Positions 32,827-43,250 of a stretch of 64,000 nucleotides of DNA are shown in pieces. Origin of the DNA: Takakia lepidozioides (lineage: Eukaryota > Streptophyta > Takakiopsida > Takakiales > Takakiaceae). The DNA is taken from the NCBI GenBank assembly GCA_030704615.1, contig CM060732.1, positions 12,586,001 through 12,650,000 on the forward strand, given 5' to 3'. The notes below the pieces were generated by a model, which ran no database searches, was not told where the DNA came from, and saw only the letters and a list, made by a program, of their open reading frames with translations. The position numbers were made by a program, and so were the translations under genes. Positions within the stretch are counted from its first letter, which is position 1. Every line of letters begins with the position of its first letter.

Positions 32827-33709
32827 CATCTGGAGCAGTCGTGTGGTCCTGAAAGGTCCTTGGAGCAGTTCTCAGAGCCATTTCAATCTATGTTTTTTTC
32901 ATTCTGTTCTACTTGCATCTTATTCACTGAGCGCTTTTGTGGGTTGGGATTTATCTCCTTTTTTTCAGGTACACGAAATATGTGCTTATGGAAGGAAATC
33001 ACCTGAGCAGAATTCCAGACTATCTTGACATGTGGTCGGACCCTGCAAACGATCCAACCATGTATACTGCAGGGATATTGAAGGACTGGAGTCCTTCTCA
33101 CTTCAGAGACTGTGGGTGGTACCTTGACTACCCACCGGAGCACACGACCTTTCAAGAACAGCATATGAAATACTTGAACAATAACGCTGAGATGTTGGCG
33201 CCTTTGACTGACGAAGAGTACCAACAAAACATAGCAACATTGGCTGCCAAGGAGCCTGATGCTCAGGGAACGCCGCAGAAGGGAAAGAAGGCGGGCCGCA
33301 AACCAAAAGACAAGGTTGTTGATGTCATAGCCATCTCACCAGCAAAGCCAAAGGACAAAGACAAGTCCAAAGAGAAGGAAAAAGGACAAGGGGAAGGAGA
33401 AAGAAAAGGAGATGGAGAGTGGGCAGGACTTTACTGCTGGAAGATATACCCGCACTGTTCAATGCGTGTTCGATGCCAAGCCACACCCTTCCCGTTTTGA
33501 TTCGGCAGGAGAGATGAAAATTGTTAATGAGGGTTGGCTGTCGATGATGCAGAGTCGAAAGAGAGGATACACTGGGGTGCCTTCGCCTACCTGGGACAAT
33601 ATAATCTCATTCCTCAATCTGGTGAGAATTCCAGTTTCTTTCCTTTTTCTCTGAAAGTTTCGTTGGCAGTATTTCAGTCTCGTTCTTTGAAAACATTCTT
33701 GCCATCGTT

Positions 33710-34320
33710 GAGGTTTACTATTTCATGAGCAGAAACCATGAGCCATGAGCCATGAGCCGCATGAGCCGCATGAGCGGTGAGCCGAAGTCTAAGATACGCG
33801 GATTTCATGAGCGGACTCCTCCAAATTTGGAAATGCGGCAGATTAAACAAGTATTAAAATAATAGTTTTTTATTTGACCTTGCCGTTTTTGGACGTTCCA
33901 GATCATGTAATGCGGCGAAGATATGTTGTCAGTAACAAGTCCGCTCATGGTTTTATAGATCCGCTCATGGAAATAAGTGACCGTGCAACGGGAAATCCAG
34001 TATACCACTGCAAAAGGACGTCGCATACTGGCCTGTATAGAGTATTCCGCGGTTTTACATGCCTTAACATTGGAATGAAGCTGACCCTTTTGCCGCGATT
34101 GAACCAATGGAGTCTGCACCAATACAGTCTGCAGTACTTCACAATTCTGTCTTCTTCGGTATTCGGCGGGAAAGGTTTGCAACTGAACTGGGAAATAAGG
34201 TGCCGCATTAGGGTTCGCACGTGCGAAATTTCGGAACGGTTTGGTGTTGGTGAAGGCCGCCTCTACCAATACCTACGACGATACTTGGAAATGCGGCGCC
34301 GCATTTCCTTGTCGGAGGTC
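33710..34320 (+). repeat. Left terminal and subterminal region of element C
   Basis: Terminal motif, then ATGAGCCG/ATGAGCGG repeats (33728-33780 and again near 33806, 33942, 33962), and a perfect GAAATGCGGCGCCGCATTTC near 34290, the same palindrome as in the central array. Confidence 0.75.
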
Positions 34321-34559
34321 GAATGAGGAAAGCAAGTTTTTGGAAAGCAGAAAAACATGAACCCTCCAACATACAAAAATACATGCACGTGGAAACAAGT
34401 GAACGATATAGTAATATCTTAGTTCGAGCAAAACAGGTTACTGGTAGGCAAGACATATGTCGGACCTTTCTGTGGCCAGAGTCTGAGGTACTGGCAGCAG
34501 TACAGTTCTACTATCCGAAAAGGATGGGTGTACCATTGTATTGGGACCGCAAGCCAAGC

Positions 34560-37500
34560 TCACTGGTCCCCTGGATCCATATTCAGAAGAGTGTGAACCT
34601 CCTGGGGGCTCAACCCTGGTGCATGTATGAAGTGATGAGTTGTGGAATTACAACGGAGTCTCTTTAGGTACACGTAGTACAAATGCTTGCAAGGGCAGTA
34701 TGATGCCCCCTTGTTCGCCATGATCTGGAAGTCGGTGCAATTGCAGGTGGGTAATTCTGAAATGGTGATGGTGTACACCTCATTGCGAACAGCTGAGCCC
34801 GCCGTGGCCATCTGATACACACGCCCGAATCCTGGTGGGGGCACTTCTGTCGAGCTCTGGATTGTACAGTTCATCCGAAGTGCATTCCCCATCCTTGTCT
34901 CGTTCACTTTTGAGGGAGGTCGCCGCCTCTTCGGTTTCCCCCAACGGTGTGTAGGATGCTTAGAGCTGTCGTGTCCCATTGTTCTTGCTCTCACAGGGGT
35001 CGGTGGTGGAGGCTGTGGAAGCGGAAATGGTTGTCTGGGGACGTCAGTGCGCTGCACCATCCGAAATCCTGCGGCGGTAAGGGCGTCGGCCTCAACCTGA
35101 CTCAGATCGCAGCCTGGTTCCACCGGCCACACCGGGGGAGCCTCTGGCATTGTTTGTATGCCGTACTTGGGCTTTCCATACACGCAAGTCATAATGTCGT
35201 GCCTGCAGAACCAGAACTGGGTGGTTGTCGCCTCCGCAAACTTTGCATGGACAAATCTTCCTGTAAAAGTAGGAGCAGGGACAGCCCCATCTGGATTCCT
35301 CCTTATCATCTCTAAACAACGTTGTCGTGTATCCACACGAATTGCGGAACACCTTCCTCAAAACGATGGCTTTGTGCGAGCAATTCTCCACTGTGATGCA
35401 GACACAGTCGTCTCCACAATGGCTTGGCCATACTGCATAACAGCGGGCGGAATCTGGGGCAAGGGAGCGGTGGGAATTTCTCGCACGAAATCCCCGGTTG
35501 AAGGCGACGGCGATCTGGAATTTCTCGGGCTTCCACTGCTGGAAGACACATTGTGCGGCAACATGACGGGACCTCGAGGTGCTGTCCGAATGTTCCTGTC
35601 GGATCTCCAGGAATCCTCTTCGCACCCGGGTTCCTCTTCAATCCTCCGCCTGACAGGGCGAGTCCGGACGTCCCCCTCTAGGTGTTCACCTCTGCGGTGC
35701 AGAGGCGTCCCTTTGATCTTCTCTCGCAATGTTGTCGCCCATTTCACTGGATTCTTGGACCTCGAAGCAGTTCGTACCAACAATTCCTCCCGTCCGGCCC
35801 AAAGCCCCATTGTTTGCCGCTCAGGAACTTGTAGTACGTGGCTTGCTGCATGATTGCTCTGTCGATGTCCTCCGTTGTGGCCGTCACTACGTCCACCAGA
35901 TGTGCGGCAGAAGACGCTCGCCAGGAGGAGTGGACCGATTTCTGCCATATTCGTGTTCGGCATGTCCGTGTCGGAATCCAAGCACCGCTCCTAGAAGGAC
36001 ACAAACAATGGTGAGGGACCAATCGAAATGTCTGTAACAGAAAGACAAATGAACGAAAATGACAGCAGCCTACCTCCCGCATGTACTGTCCGAACTGTCG
36101 ATACCGAAAATGCCACCACCCCAACCAGCTGTGCAATGCTCCCAGATTGGTTGTCTCCACTGCACCTGACGTGTTCCACCAAGCCTCGATGATAGCAAAC
36201 TTAACCTCCGCGTCATCAAATGTGGGTGCATCCTTCCACGCCGTACAAAGGACACGGTGTTCAGCCTGGAATGAGCTAGCAACAAATTTGGTAGTGTAGT
36301 GGGATAGACTCTGCATCCAATGGAATCCACAGGATCTCTCTTTCCCCTCCATTGGAACATTGGGGTCCTCACCGTACACACGCCGCACCGCTGCCCAGTT
36401 GGCCTGAGCGTTGTCTGCCATGAATCCCCTGAAATTGGGCTCTGGCAATCCCGCCCTTGCCATCTGCTCGTTTTATGCCCTCCCACAGATGCATCTCGGA
36501 CTGTGTGTCCTCCCCTTTCATCTCGCAGATTGCAATCGTCATGAGCCTCTTGGAGTGATAGTCATAAACATGCGCACCCATAGTCACCCACTGATGGTTT
36601 GTAATTCGCTTGATGTGATCAAACATCACCCAAGCATTCGACAAGTTTCCAGTTGTCATGCAAGTGACCAAGTCGACTCCACTCCCAGGCCACACGTCGA
36701 CATTTTGAAAATGTAACAACGATCGGATTTGTGCCTGCCCTGGAAACCTGCTACCTGGATGTAGTCATATCCAGTCATTCGTTTCACCTCCAGGATTGAG
36801 TACATGTCCGACCCCCTGCCGAACTCCTGCTTGCAAGATACGATGTGATTCCGCACATTCGGACTACAAACGTGCGAGACGGACTCCAAGAGGTCACGCA
36901 TCTGTCTTTGGTCAAGGGCTCTCGGTCGGAACCATCTTTAGACATGATTTTGCCAAGAGCAATCTTGTGGCTGCCTTCAGCTGAATCTGCTTTGGTCTGG
37001 CTCCGGGGCTCAATTTCACCTCCTCTTTTATGATGTCGTGTGCTTCCTGCACAGCCTCACGCATGTTGCCTCTCGCCAAGGGGTGGCAGTGGACCCCAAC
37101 GTTATGCAAGCTCTAGTCAAGTCCGGGAGCAAATGGATAACGTAATATTGCTTGACTCTGCACATGGACATGCACGTCGGTGGTTCTTTGCAATGTGCAC
37201 ACTTGAAAGAAACCGCAGGAGCTTGGCTGGAGACAATGAATGGATGATGCGTTGTGCAGTCCAATCCGTCTCGTTTCTCCGCCCTCCTTGGAGAGAAAGT
37301 GGAAGCAGGTGGGATTGAGGCACCTCAGCTTCCCCGCACAGAGGACATATCGTACACGAACACCATCAGCAATTTTCGTGCTACTGGTCTTCGTCACACA
37401 CCAGGGGTGTCCGTCATGCTTTCGATCCATGTCTGTTAACATCCCGGAGGCTTTGTTTGACGAAGAAACAGGTGGAAACTCGAAGATGACATTGCCATCG

Positions 37501-38290
37501 ACTTCGGGAGGCAGAACGTTACCTTTCTGACTGGGAATTTGGCATAGTCGAGAGCAGCCAGCTCGGAGCGAGAACCATCGAGGTGATGTTGTCGTAGGAG
37601 CTGCACAATGGACCGGGTTGGAGTTATGCTCGAGGGCACATGCGTAGCACCTACAGAGACGTCCATGCCGGATTTGAACGACCGTGTGGAGGACATGGGT
37701 ACCTCAATGCAATCATCTTCCTCGTCGGAAATGTCGAATACGTCCACACGAGAAGCTATGGAGGGTCTTGACGGTCCAGGTCGGGAATGATTATCGTTGC
37801 ATACCTCTCTATTGGCAGTGGCCGCCTGTCGGTTTCCGGACTCCTTTGTGGATGTGTGTGGGTAGCGACTGATTCGGAAAGGGAATGGGCATTCCCACAG
37901 CTCGGTACAGGATGGTGTCTGATGGGGGTACGTGCCATTCGATTCCGCAACCTCCGTCGTTACCTAGCACGACAATGGTCTCGTCAACCTGTCCAGGAAC
38001 ATCCTTCCTTTCTTCTTCCAAATAAACTGTGCCGGTTTGAGCTTGAATTTGGAACAAAGGTAAGTTTCAGTCACTCTGCAAAGTCCTCCCTCGTTTGGGA
38101 TCCAGGCTCTCCCAAGTTGCGGAGGACAGCAAACTATAGCGTAGGAATTCGGAGCCATCGAACACCGCACGAAGTTGGCAAGTGTGAGGTTCAGTATAGC
38201 GACAGACGAAGGCTCACAGGCACCATGCGGAGTCCATCGACGATTGGAAGTCGCACATTGAAGTGGAAAGTATTGTTTCAAGCTACATGC
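34560..38290 (-). pseudogene. MULE-type transposase C, full domain set, many frameshifts
   Basis: Minus strand, all domains recognisable: N-terminal domain (CRVTETYLCSKFKLKPAQF; TVYLEEERKDVPG), acidic/Ser segment, GCM1/WRKY-like finger (KHDGHPWCVTKTSS, LRCLNPTC, FKCAHCKEPPTC), VSHVCSPNVRNHIVS, first Asp in WVMFDHIKRI, second in GFMADNAQANWAA, CGFHWMQSL, a short intron near 36000-36080, a third acidic residue in PNTNMAE, VHSSWRASS after a shift, FWFCRHDIMTCVYGKPKYG, and a SWIM finger CNCTDF...CPCKHLYYVY near 34680-34750, ending DPGDQ with a TGA. At least seven frame changes. All catalytic acids persist, so the decay looks recent, or indels are assembly errors. Confidence 0.85.
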
Positions 38291-38574
38291 ATGAAGGTGG
38301 GAGGTTTGATTCTATAGCCAGTAAGTATGACAATGATGGCCGATTCGGCGACGAAATAACATCTCCTGACAGTTTCTCCTGAGGGTGGATCCAGCAGTAT
38401 TCTCGGTGCAGACAGGAACGTTCGCACTGACAAGTGTCAGTACTGTTAGTTAAAACGGTCAGACAACCAAGTTGTGCTCATCAAGACTGGCCGCAATTGT
38501 GTTGTTTCGGAACAATGCAACCCATTCAGGTTCCAGATTTCCTGTCCCGAGTGATTCTTTCGATTGCTGTGGTG

Positions 38575-39840
38575 GACGGAAATACGGCGCCGCATTTCCG
38601 TATTGCATCTTGGTCATGCACCAGAGCGACGGAAATGCGGCACCGAGTTTCCGTCCGGGGGAACCTTTATACTCTCCAGAACGGAAATGAGGTAACGCAT
38701 TTCCATCCAGCAAGCACACGGTATGGAAGGTGGGTGGAAATGCGGTACCGCATTTCCGTTCTGATTGAGAATACGAACAACGGGAACAGAAATGCGGCAC
38801 CGCATTTCCGTCCGAGTCGCACTTTTCCGACATTCCAGAACGGAAATGCGGCGCCGCATTTCCATTTTGTATCTGATGCATGGAGCTGAGGGATAGAAAT
38901 GTTGCAGCACATTTCCGTCCTTCAAAGACATTCATACTCTCCAGAACGGAAATGCGGTAACGCATTTCCATCCAACAAGCACGGTATGTGAAGGTGGTGG
39001 AACGGAAATGCAGGTACCGCATTTCCGTTCTGATTGAGAATTATGAACAACGGGAACAGAAATGCGGCACCGCATTTCTGTCCGAGTCGCACTTTCCGAC
39101 ATTCCAGAACGGAAATGCTGCGCCGCATTTCCATTTTGTATCTGATGCATGGAGCCAAGTGCAATTCCGACCGCTTGAGACAGCGCAATTCCGACCACTT
39201 GAGACATTCATACTATCCAGAACGGAAATGCGGTACCGCATTTCCGTTCTGACTGAAAATCGTGAACAACGGGAACAGAAATGCGGCACCGCATTTCCGT
39301 CCGAGTCGCACCTTCCGACATTCTAGAACGGAAATGCGGCGCCGCATTTCCGTTTTGTATATGAGGCCTGGAGCGTGTGGGACGGAAATGTGGTGCCGCA
39401 TTTCCATCCATGTGAGACCTTCAAACTTCCAGACCGGAAATGCGGCACCGCATTTCTGTTCGGTGAGACCTCTATACTTTCCCGAACGGAAATGTGCACG
39501 GCATTTCCGTTCATCAACTAAGGTATGTGAATGGGAACGGAAATGCGGTACCGCATTTCCGTTCACATTGAAAATCATGAACCACGGGAACTGAAATGTT
39601 GTGCCTCATTTCCGTCCGAATCGCACCTTTCGACATTCCAGAACGGAAATGCGGCGCCGCATTTCCCTTTTGTATCTCATACATGGAGCTGTGGGACGGA
39701 AAACGCGGCACCGTATTCTGTCAACAACTAAGGTATGTGAAGGTGGAACGGAAATGCGGTGCCGCATTTTCTTCCAACAAGTACGGATGTGTAGCTTCGT
39801 GATGGTACTTAACGGAAATGCGGCGCCGCATTCGCATTTT
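38575..39840 (+). repeat. Central array of GAAATGCGGCGCCGCATTTC palindromes (element C)
   Basis: About 22 palindromes or near-palindromes at quite regular spacing of roughly 50-55 bp. Central variants (GGCGCC, GGTACC, GGCACC) usually keep dyad symmetry in the arms. Spacers are partly duplicated (TCCGAGTCGCACTTTCCGAC, TTGAGAATTATGAACAACGG). The array lies exactly between the divergent 5' ends of transposase C and G2. Confidence 0.92.
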
Positions 39841-40189
39841 CACTCCAACTCATCAGACGCGTTGGGACGGAAATTCCTTGAAATGTGAACACGTGGAGCA
39901 ACGGAATTGCGGCACATGTCGGCACTCTATCTGACTGAAGTGGCATGAGGCGGCGCGGCCTGACCGTTGGATAATGATGTTTGTTTTTCGGACGGCAGGC
40001 GTACCCTGAACGATTCGAATTTCGTAATGACGCAAAGTCCACGAGGAGACACTTTCGTCCAACCCTTTCGAACCCAAGTGGTGCATCACCGCCGTTTCAT
40101 CTACTTTTGTCGTGTCTCCTCAGTCACCCTCACCCCTCTCGCGCCCTTTCCATCTGCACTCTTTGCCCCTTTCCCTGTCTCTGTTCTTC
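39841..40189. other. Putative G2 promoter region
   Basis: 350 bp between the palindrome array and the first G2 coding sequence. Pyrimidine-rich from 40100 (CCTCAGTCACCCTCACCCC). No TATA box recognised. Confidence 0.35.
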
Positions 40190-42811
40190 TTATGCTCGAA
40201 CCTGAGAGGGGGGGAGTTCGTGCACCAGACAGGAGACCTCGTCGCAAGCTCCGAAAATTATACTTCGGACGTAGGCCAATGCCAAAGGGGAGGAAGCAAA
40301 TGCATCTACAAGAGGAGATTGCCATCTCCGAGCAGCAGGCCACTCAAGCAACCCAGCCACCAGTGAGAGCTCCATGCGATCGGGCTGCGCGCAGCTGATC
40401 GAGCACCGAACCCCCCATTTTGCTTCTGTAATTCTTAGACTGAATGCTAGGAGACTTGAATGCAGAACATGTTTGCATGCCTAACAGGAAAGGTGGACGT
40501 GCTGGAGGGATCGCAGGAATCCGAAGAGCCGCAGAAGAAGAGTCCGAGGAGCTGCTGCAGCACATAACCCACCCGATCCCCGAGCGCGGGGTATTCCTGC
40601 CGGGCCTAGCCCTGTGCGTTTCAAAGACGCGGGCTTCGAAGGGCAAGTTCAAAGCCCCAGAGATCGACTCGCGTTCTTCGGTCATGGAGAATCATCAGCA
40701 GGGGTCGGGCCCTTCTCCAGCAAATTCAAAGAAGAAGCAGCCCGTCCCTCTACTGGTTTCTGAACCGGCTCAGGCCGATTCACCACCCCCAACGCGAATG
40801 AAGCAGCAGGGTAAAAGACAGATTCAATTGCAGCAGACACCTTCACCTGCAAGGAAGAGGAAGCAGAAGGCAATCAGGGCGACGGCCGAACAATCTCCCG
40901 CAAAACCGCTTCCACGAGCTGAAGCTCAGTTCCTAGAGGATTTCCCGCCTGCAGATGTTGGGGCCGTCTCTGCTGCTGAGCGAGGCAGTGGGATCGACCG
41001 TTTTTGTCGATTTGGTACCGGAGGAGGGTGCTGCCGCTGAACGTTCGCAGCAAGACCTCACCACCGATGAGCAAGCAGGCCGGAGGAGGAGCCTCTGCAA
41101 TGGCAGAATTGCCCGCAAACAGGCCCCCAGAGTGCAGCTCCAGTTGAGGATGCTCCAGCTGCTCAGCCACTACCGGCACCTACAGACATGTCTCCGGAGG
41201 ATTTCAAAAGTGCAGGCGGATAAAATGTTGGAGGAGACACACAGTAGCATTGGCAGAGTTCTGGGCAGCAGGGTATTCCAGCGGACTCTTCGAATCCCAC
41301 TTTGTCGCATGGTCTCCCTTCCCATCGTCAGGCAGGCCCTTCCCGGAGATGTGGATAAGCTCAAGTTCGCATTTCGAGAAGGGTACCGTCTGGGATCGGC
41401 AGCGTTTTTACGTTTCCATTGAGAATGAGGACGGCGAAACTCGTGGACCCACTGCCGATGAATTGTCAACGTGGGATACCCACTGGCACACTCGCAACAA
41501 CGAATTCGAGGCGACGCTGAAGGGTGATCCAGACTTCGGCCATATGTCGGGTAAAATGTTCTTTTGTGTGGGACGGGAATCACCGACTTCGCTTGGTGGG
41601 AGTACATCAAGCAGAACCATGCCAAGCACATTGGCTGGCATTACATGGTGGAGTGTGTCATCCTCAAGGTGAAGGCGGCAGACTCCTCCCTGCTCAAGAA
41701 TGCCATGGCGGACCTCAACTCGTAAGATATTCATACCCTCCCTAGCACGTTCGAAATGCGGTGCCGCATTTCGGTTTCCATTCTGGTTTGTTTCCGTGCT
41801 TCCGTGTACTGAACTGGAGAGTGTGCCTTGCAGGGTCACTGAGAATGCGTACGTGCATACCCACATGGCCACATATGCTAACAGGGTGAGGAAAACTGGT
41901 CTCACTGATCCGCAGATGTTTGCGGAAATGCTGGAGCCCGAGCTCATTCAGAAAGCCGTTGCAAAAACAGACCGGACATGGTATCGTCTCACTATGGATG
42001 GAATGGTGGAGGTGATATACGAAGTAAGTCGTCCTCCAATTTCCCTCTGCTCATCCTTCCCCAATTTCCAGTAATCTTTCCACATGAATCGAATGTAACG
42101 CTTCTGCATGATTTTGTTGGCAGTCAAACATCAAGCTAGATTTGGCCCATGCCAAACGCTTCTTCATGGAAAGTGAGGGGCAAGTGAAAACGTTGCAGTC
42201 ATTGACTGAGCACTTGAAGGAAGCCGCGGTGTCAAGTCCAGAACCAAATACAAGTCAAAGCTTGTGAAGCTGGTGGCAATTGCAGATCCGGCACTGGAAA
42301 GGACTTCATCCCCGAGATTGCAAAACACTATTCTCGGGCCATGCAGCCGACCATGCAATTGGAGAAACTGCATCACCTCTCAACGGCATGTGTTGAGGCA
42401 AAAGAGAAGGTGAGGTTTCAATGCACTGAAGTTCCTTCCTAGCAATAGTCACTCTCTTCTAGCTCCTGACATTGGATCGGAAATGGCAGACACGGTGGCT
42501 GTCGATCTGGAATGCATCCGAGAGCATAAGGACAATGTGGTCTTTTCCACTCGAAGTTCCGACCTACAGTGGATGTGTGGCTCAAACCGCATGACTTGTT
42601 GGTTCCAGGTAATTCAAGGTACTTCCCAGATTTGCTTTTCTGAAATGAATCCCTGAACTGCTACGTGACAATGCATTTGGGAATCGCAGGAGGTAATGTC
42701 GAATGCGAAGGAGCAAGTCGTAATGCACACAAATTCGTTCGGCTTGTCGTCAAATGGGATGGAACATAGACATTGGAAGACTACGTGACACGTTTCAGAT
42801 GTGCGTACAAG
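40190..42811 (+). pseudogene. G2: ParB-like domain protein, frame-broken and 3'-truncated
   Basis: A basic first exon (LEPERGGVRAPDRRPRRKLR) is followed by a Pro/Lys-rich segment (MENHQQGSGPSP at 40684; SPARKRKQKA), then the ParB-like module spread over three frames: LRIPLCRMVSLPIVRQAL, FYVSIENEDGETRGPT, FVWDGNHRL, then WHYMVECVILKVKAADSS. The intron 41722-41833 carries a GAAATGCGGTGCCGCATTTC palindrome. Exon 41834-42023 (ENAYVHTHMATYANRV), an intron, then the helical exon from 42124 (SNIKLDLAHAKRFFME) with a shift, and later pieces (TRWLSIWNASES; LEDYVTRFRCAY). The gene stops where element D begins. At least four frame changes. Close relative of G3. Confidence 0.65.
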
Positions 42812-42959
42812 GAGGTTTACTATTTCATGAGCGCATGAGCCCATGAGCCTATGAGCCTATGAGCTCATGAGCGGACATCCGCGGAATTGGAATTTTCCTG
42901 CCTTTATTGACGGTGTTATGTCCTCTTACCTCGGTAATAGGGTCTGTTTTTCCTGGTCC

Positions 42960-43250
42960 AGGATGCGGAATGAGGAATTTCGGCGCCGTTATTCCCAAGA
43001 GCAGTGTGCTAAAATGGTGTTTTGAAGACATCCACGGGGTATTTCGGCACCGAAATTACCTCTTAAAATGTGATATAGTGCGGTATTTAATGCGCAGAAC
43101 GGGCAATTTCGGCGCCGAAATACCCAAGTGGAATGTGGTGAAGTGCCTTGTGCTGAAGGCTTCCATCGCAATATTTTGGTGCAGTAATTCATCCGTGGAA
43201 TTTTTGAGGCCCATATAACGAAGGCGCAAACTGGGCTATTTCGGCGCCAA
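42960..43250 (+). repeat. Subterminal TTTCGGCGCCGAAA sites, left end of element D
   Basis: Four sites: ATTTCGGCGCCGTTATTC (42978), ATTTCGGCACCGAAATTA (43050), ATTTCGGCGCCGAAATAC (43109) and ATTTCGGCGCCAAATTTC (43229), spaced 60-120 bp. Same core as the central array. Confidence 0.85.

Larger units (their letters stand above)
25955..33709 (+). mobile_element. Composite element B/G1 (both ends lost)
   Basis: Divergent pair: transposase B (-) and ParB-family gene G1 (+). The left end is cut in the transposase near 25955. The right end is cut by the left terminus of element C at 33710. Its palindrome family GAATGTCGTTGACGACATTC sits in G1 introns. Confidence 0.65.
29221..33709 (+). pseudogene. 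G1: ParB-like domain protein with helical region, 3'-truncated
   Basis: Exons by GT-AG rule: about 29221-29514 (basic/acidic N-terminus, one frame change, ending SKPKKAT), 30252-30880, 30975-31167, 31252-31689, 31775-32001, 32969-33621 and 33678-33709. The second exon has an in-frame TAG (30396), then the ParB-like module: LDIPLCRMISMPVVRPPLSH, FVHGYRLGAQVFYVSL, and FYVWDGNHRLLAWMGYI with the GNHR box. Middle exons are helical (LMSAFGKQLRIVDPGLGSEF, LHRLAISMVDPQ, MSLEAYIRKWRGLTWRY). The 32969 exon ends in a Lys-rich linker with a frame change near 33400, then VFDAKPHPSRFDS, the entry to the methyltransferase-like domain. The gene is cut at 33709. It is the least frame-damaged ParB copy in the window. 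Confidence 0.65.
33710..42811 (+). mobile_element. Composite element C/G2
   Basis: The left terminus GAGGTTTACTATTTCATGAG at 33710 is followed by CATGAGCCG units. It lies inside an exon of G1, so element C appears inserted in G1 (left flank GCCATCGTT). Transposase C is on the minus strand, then a palindrome array, then ParB-family G2 on the plus strand. The right end is missing: G2 stops at 42811 where the left terminus of element D begins. Confidence 0.75.

Noticed and set aside
38459-39711. Many ORFs reading ERKCGAAFPF or NGNAVPHFRS
   Set aside because: They are readings of the GAAATGCGGCGCCGCATTTC array; palindromes give similar peptides on both strands.
38575-39840. CRISPR array (regular 50-55 bp spacing of palindromic repeats)
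   Set aside because: Eukaryotic context with introns; repeats vary, spacers are themselves duplicated, and there are no cas genes or leader.
40101-40343. Minus-strand ORFs opposite the G2 first exons
   Set aside because: Shadow frames with no homology to the G1/G3 family; the plus strand explains the region.
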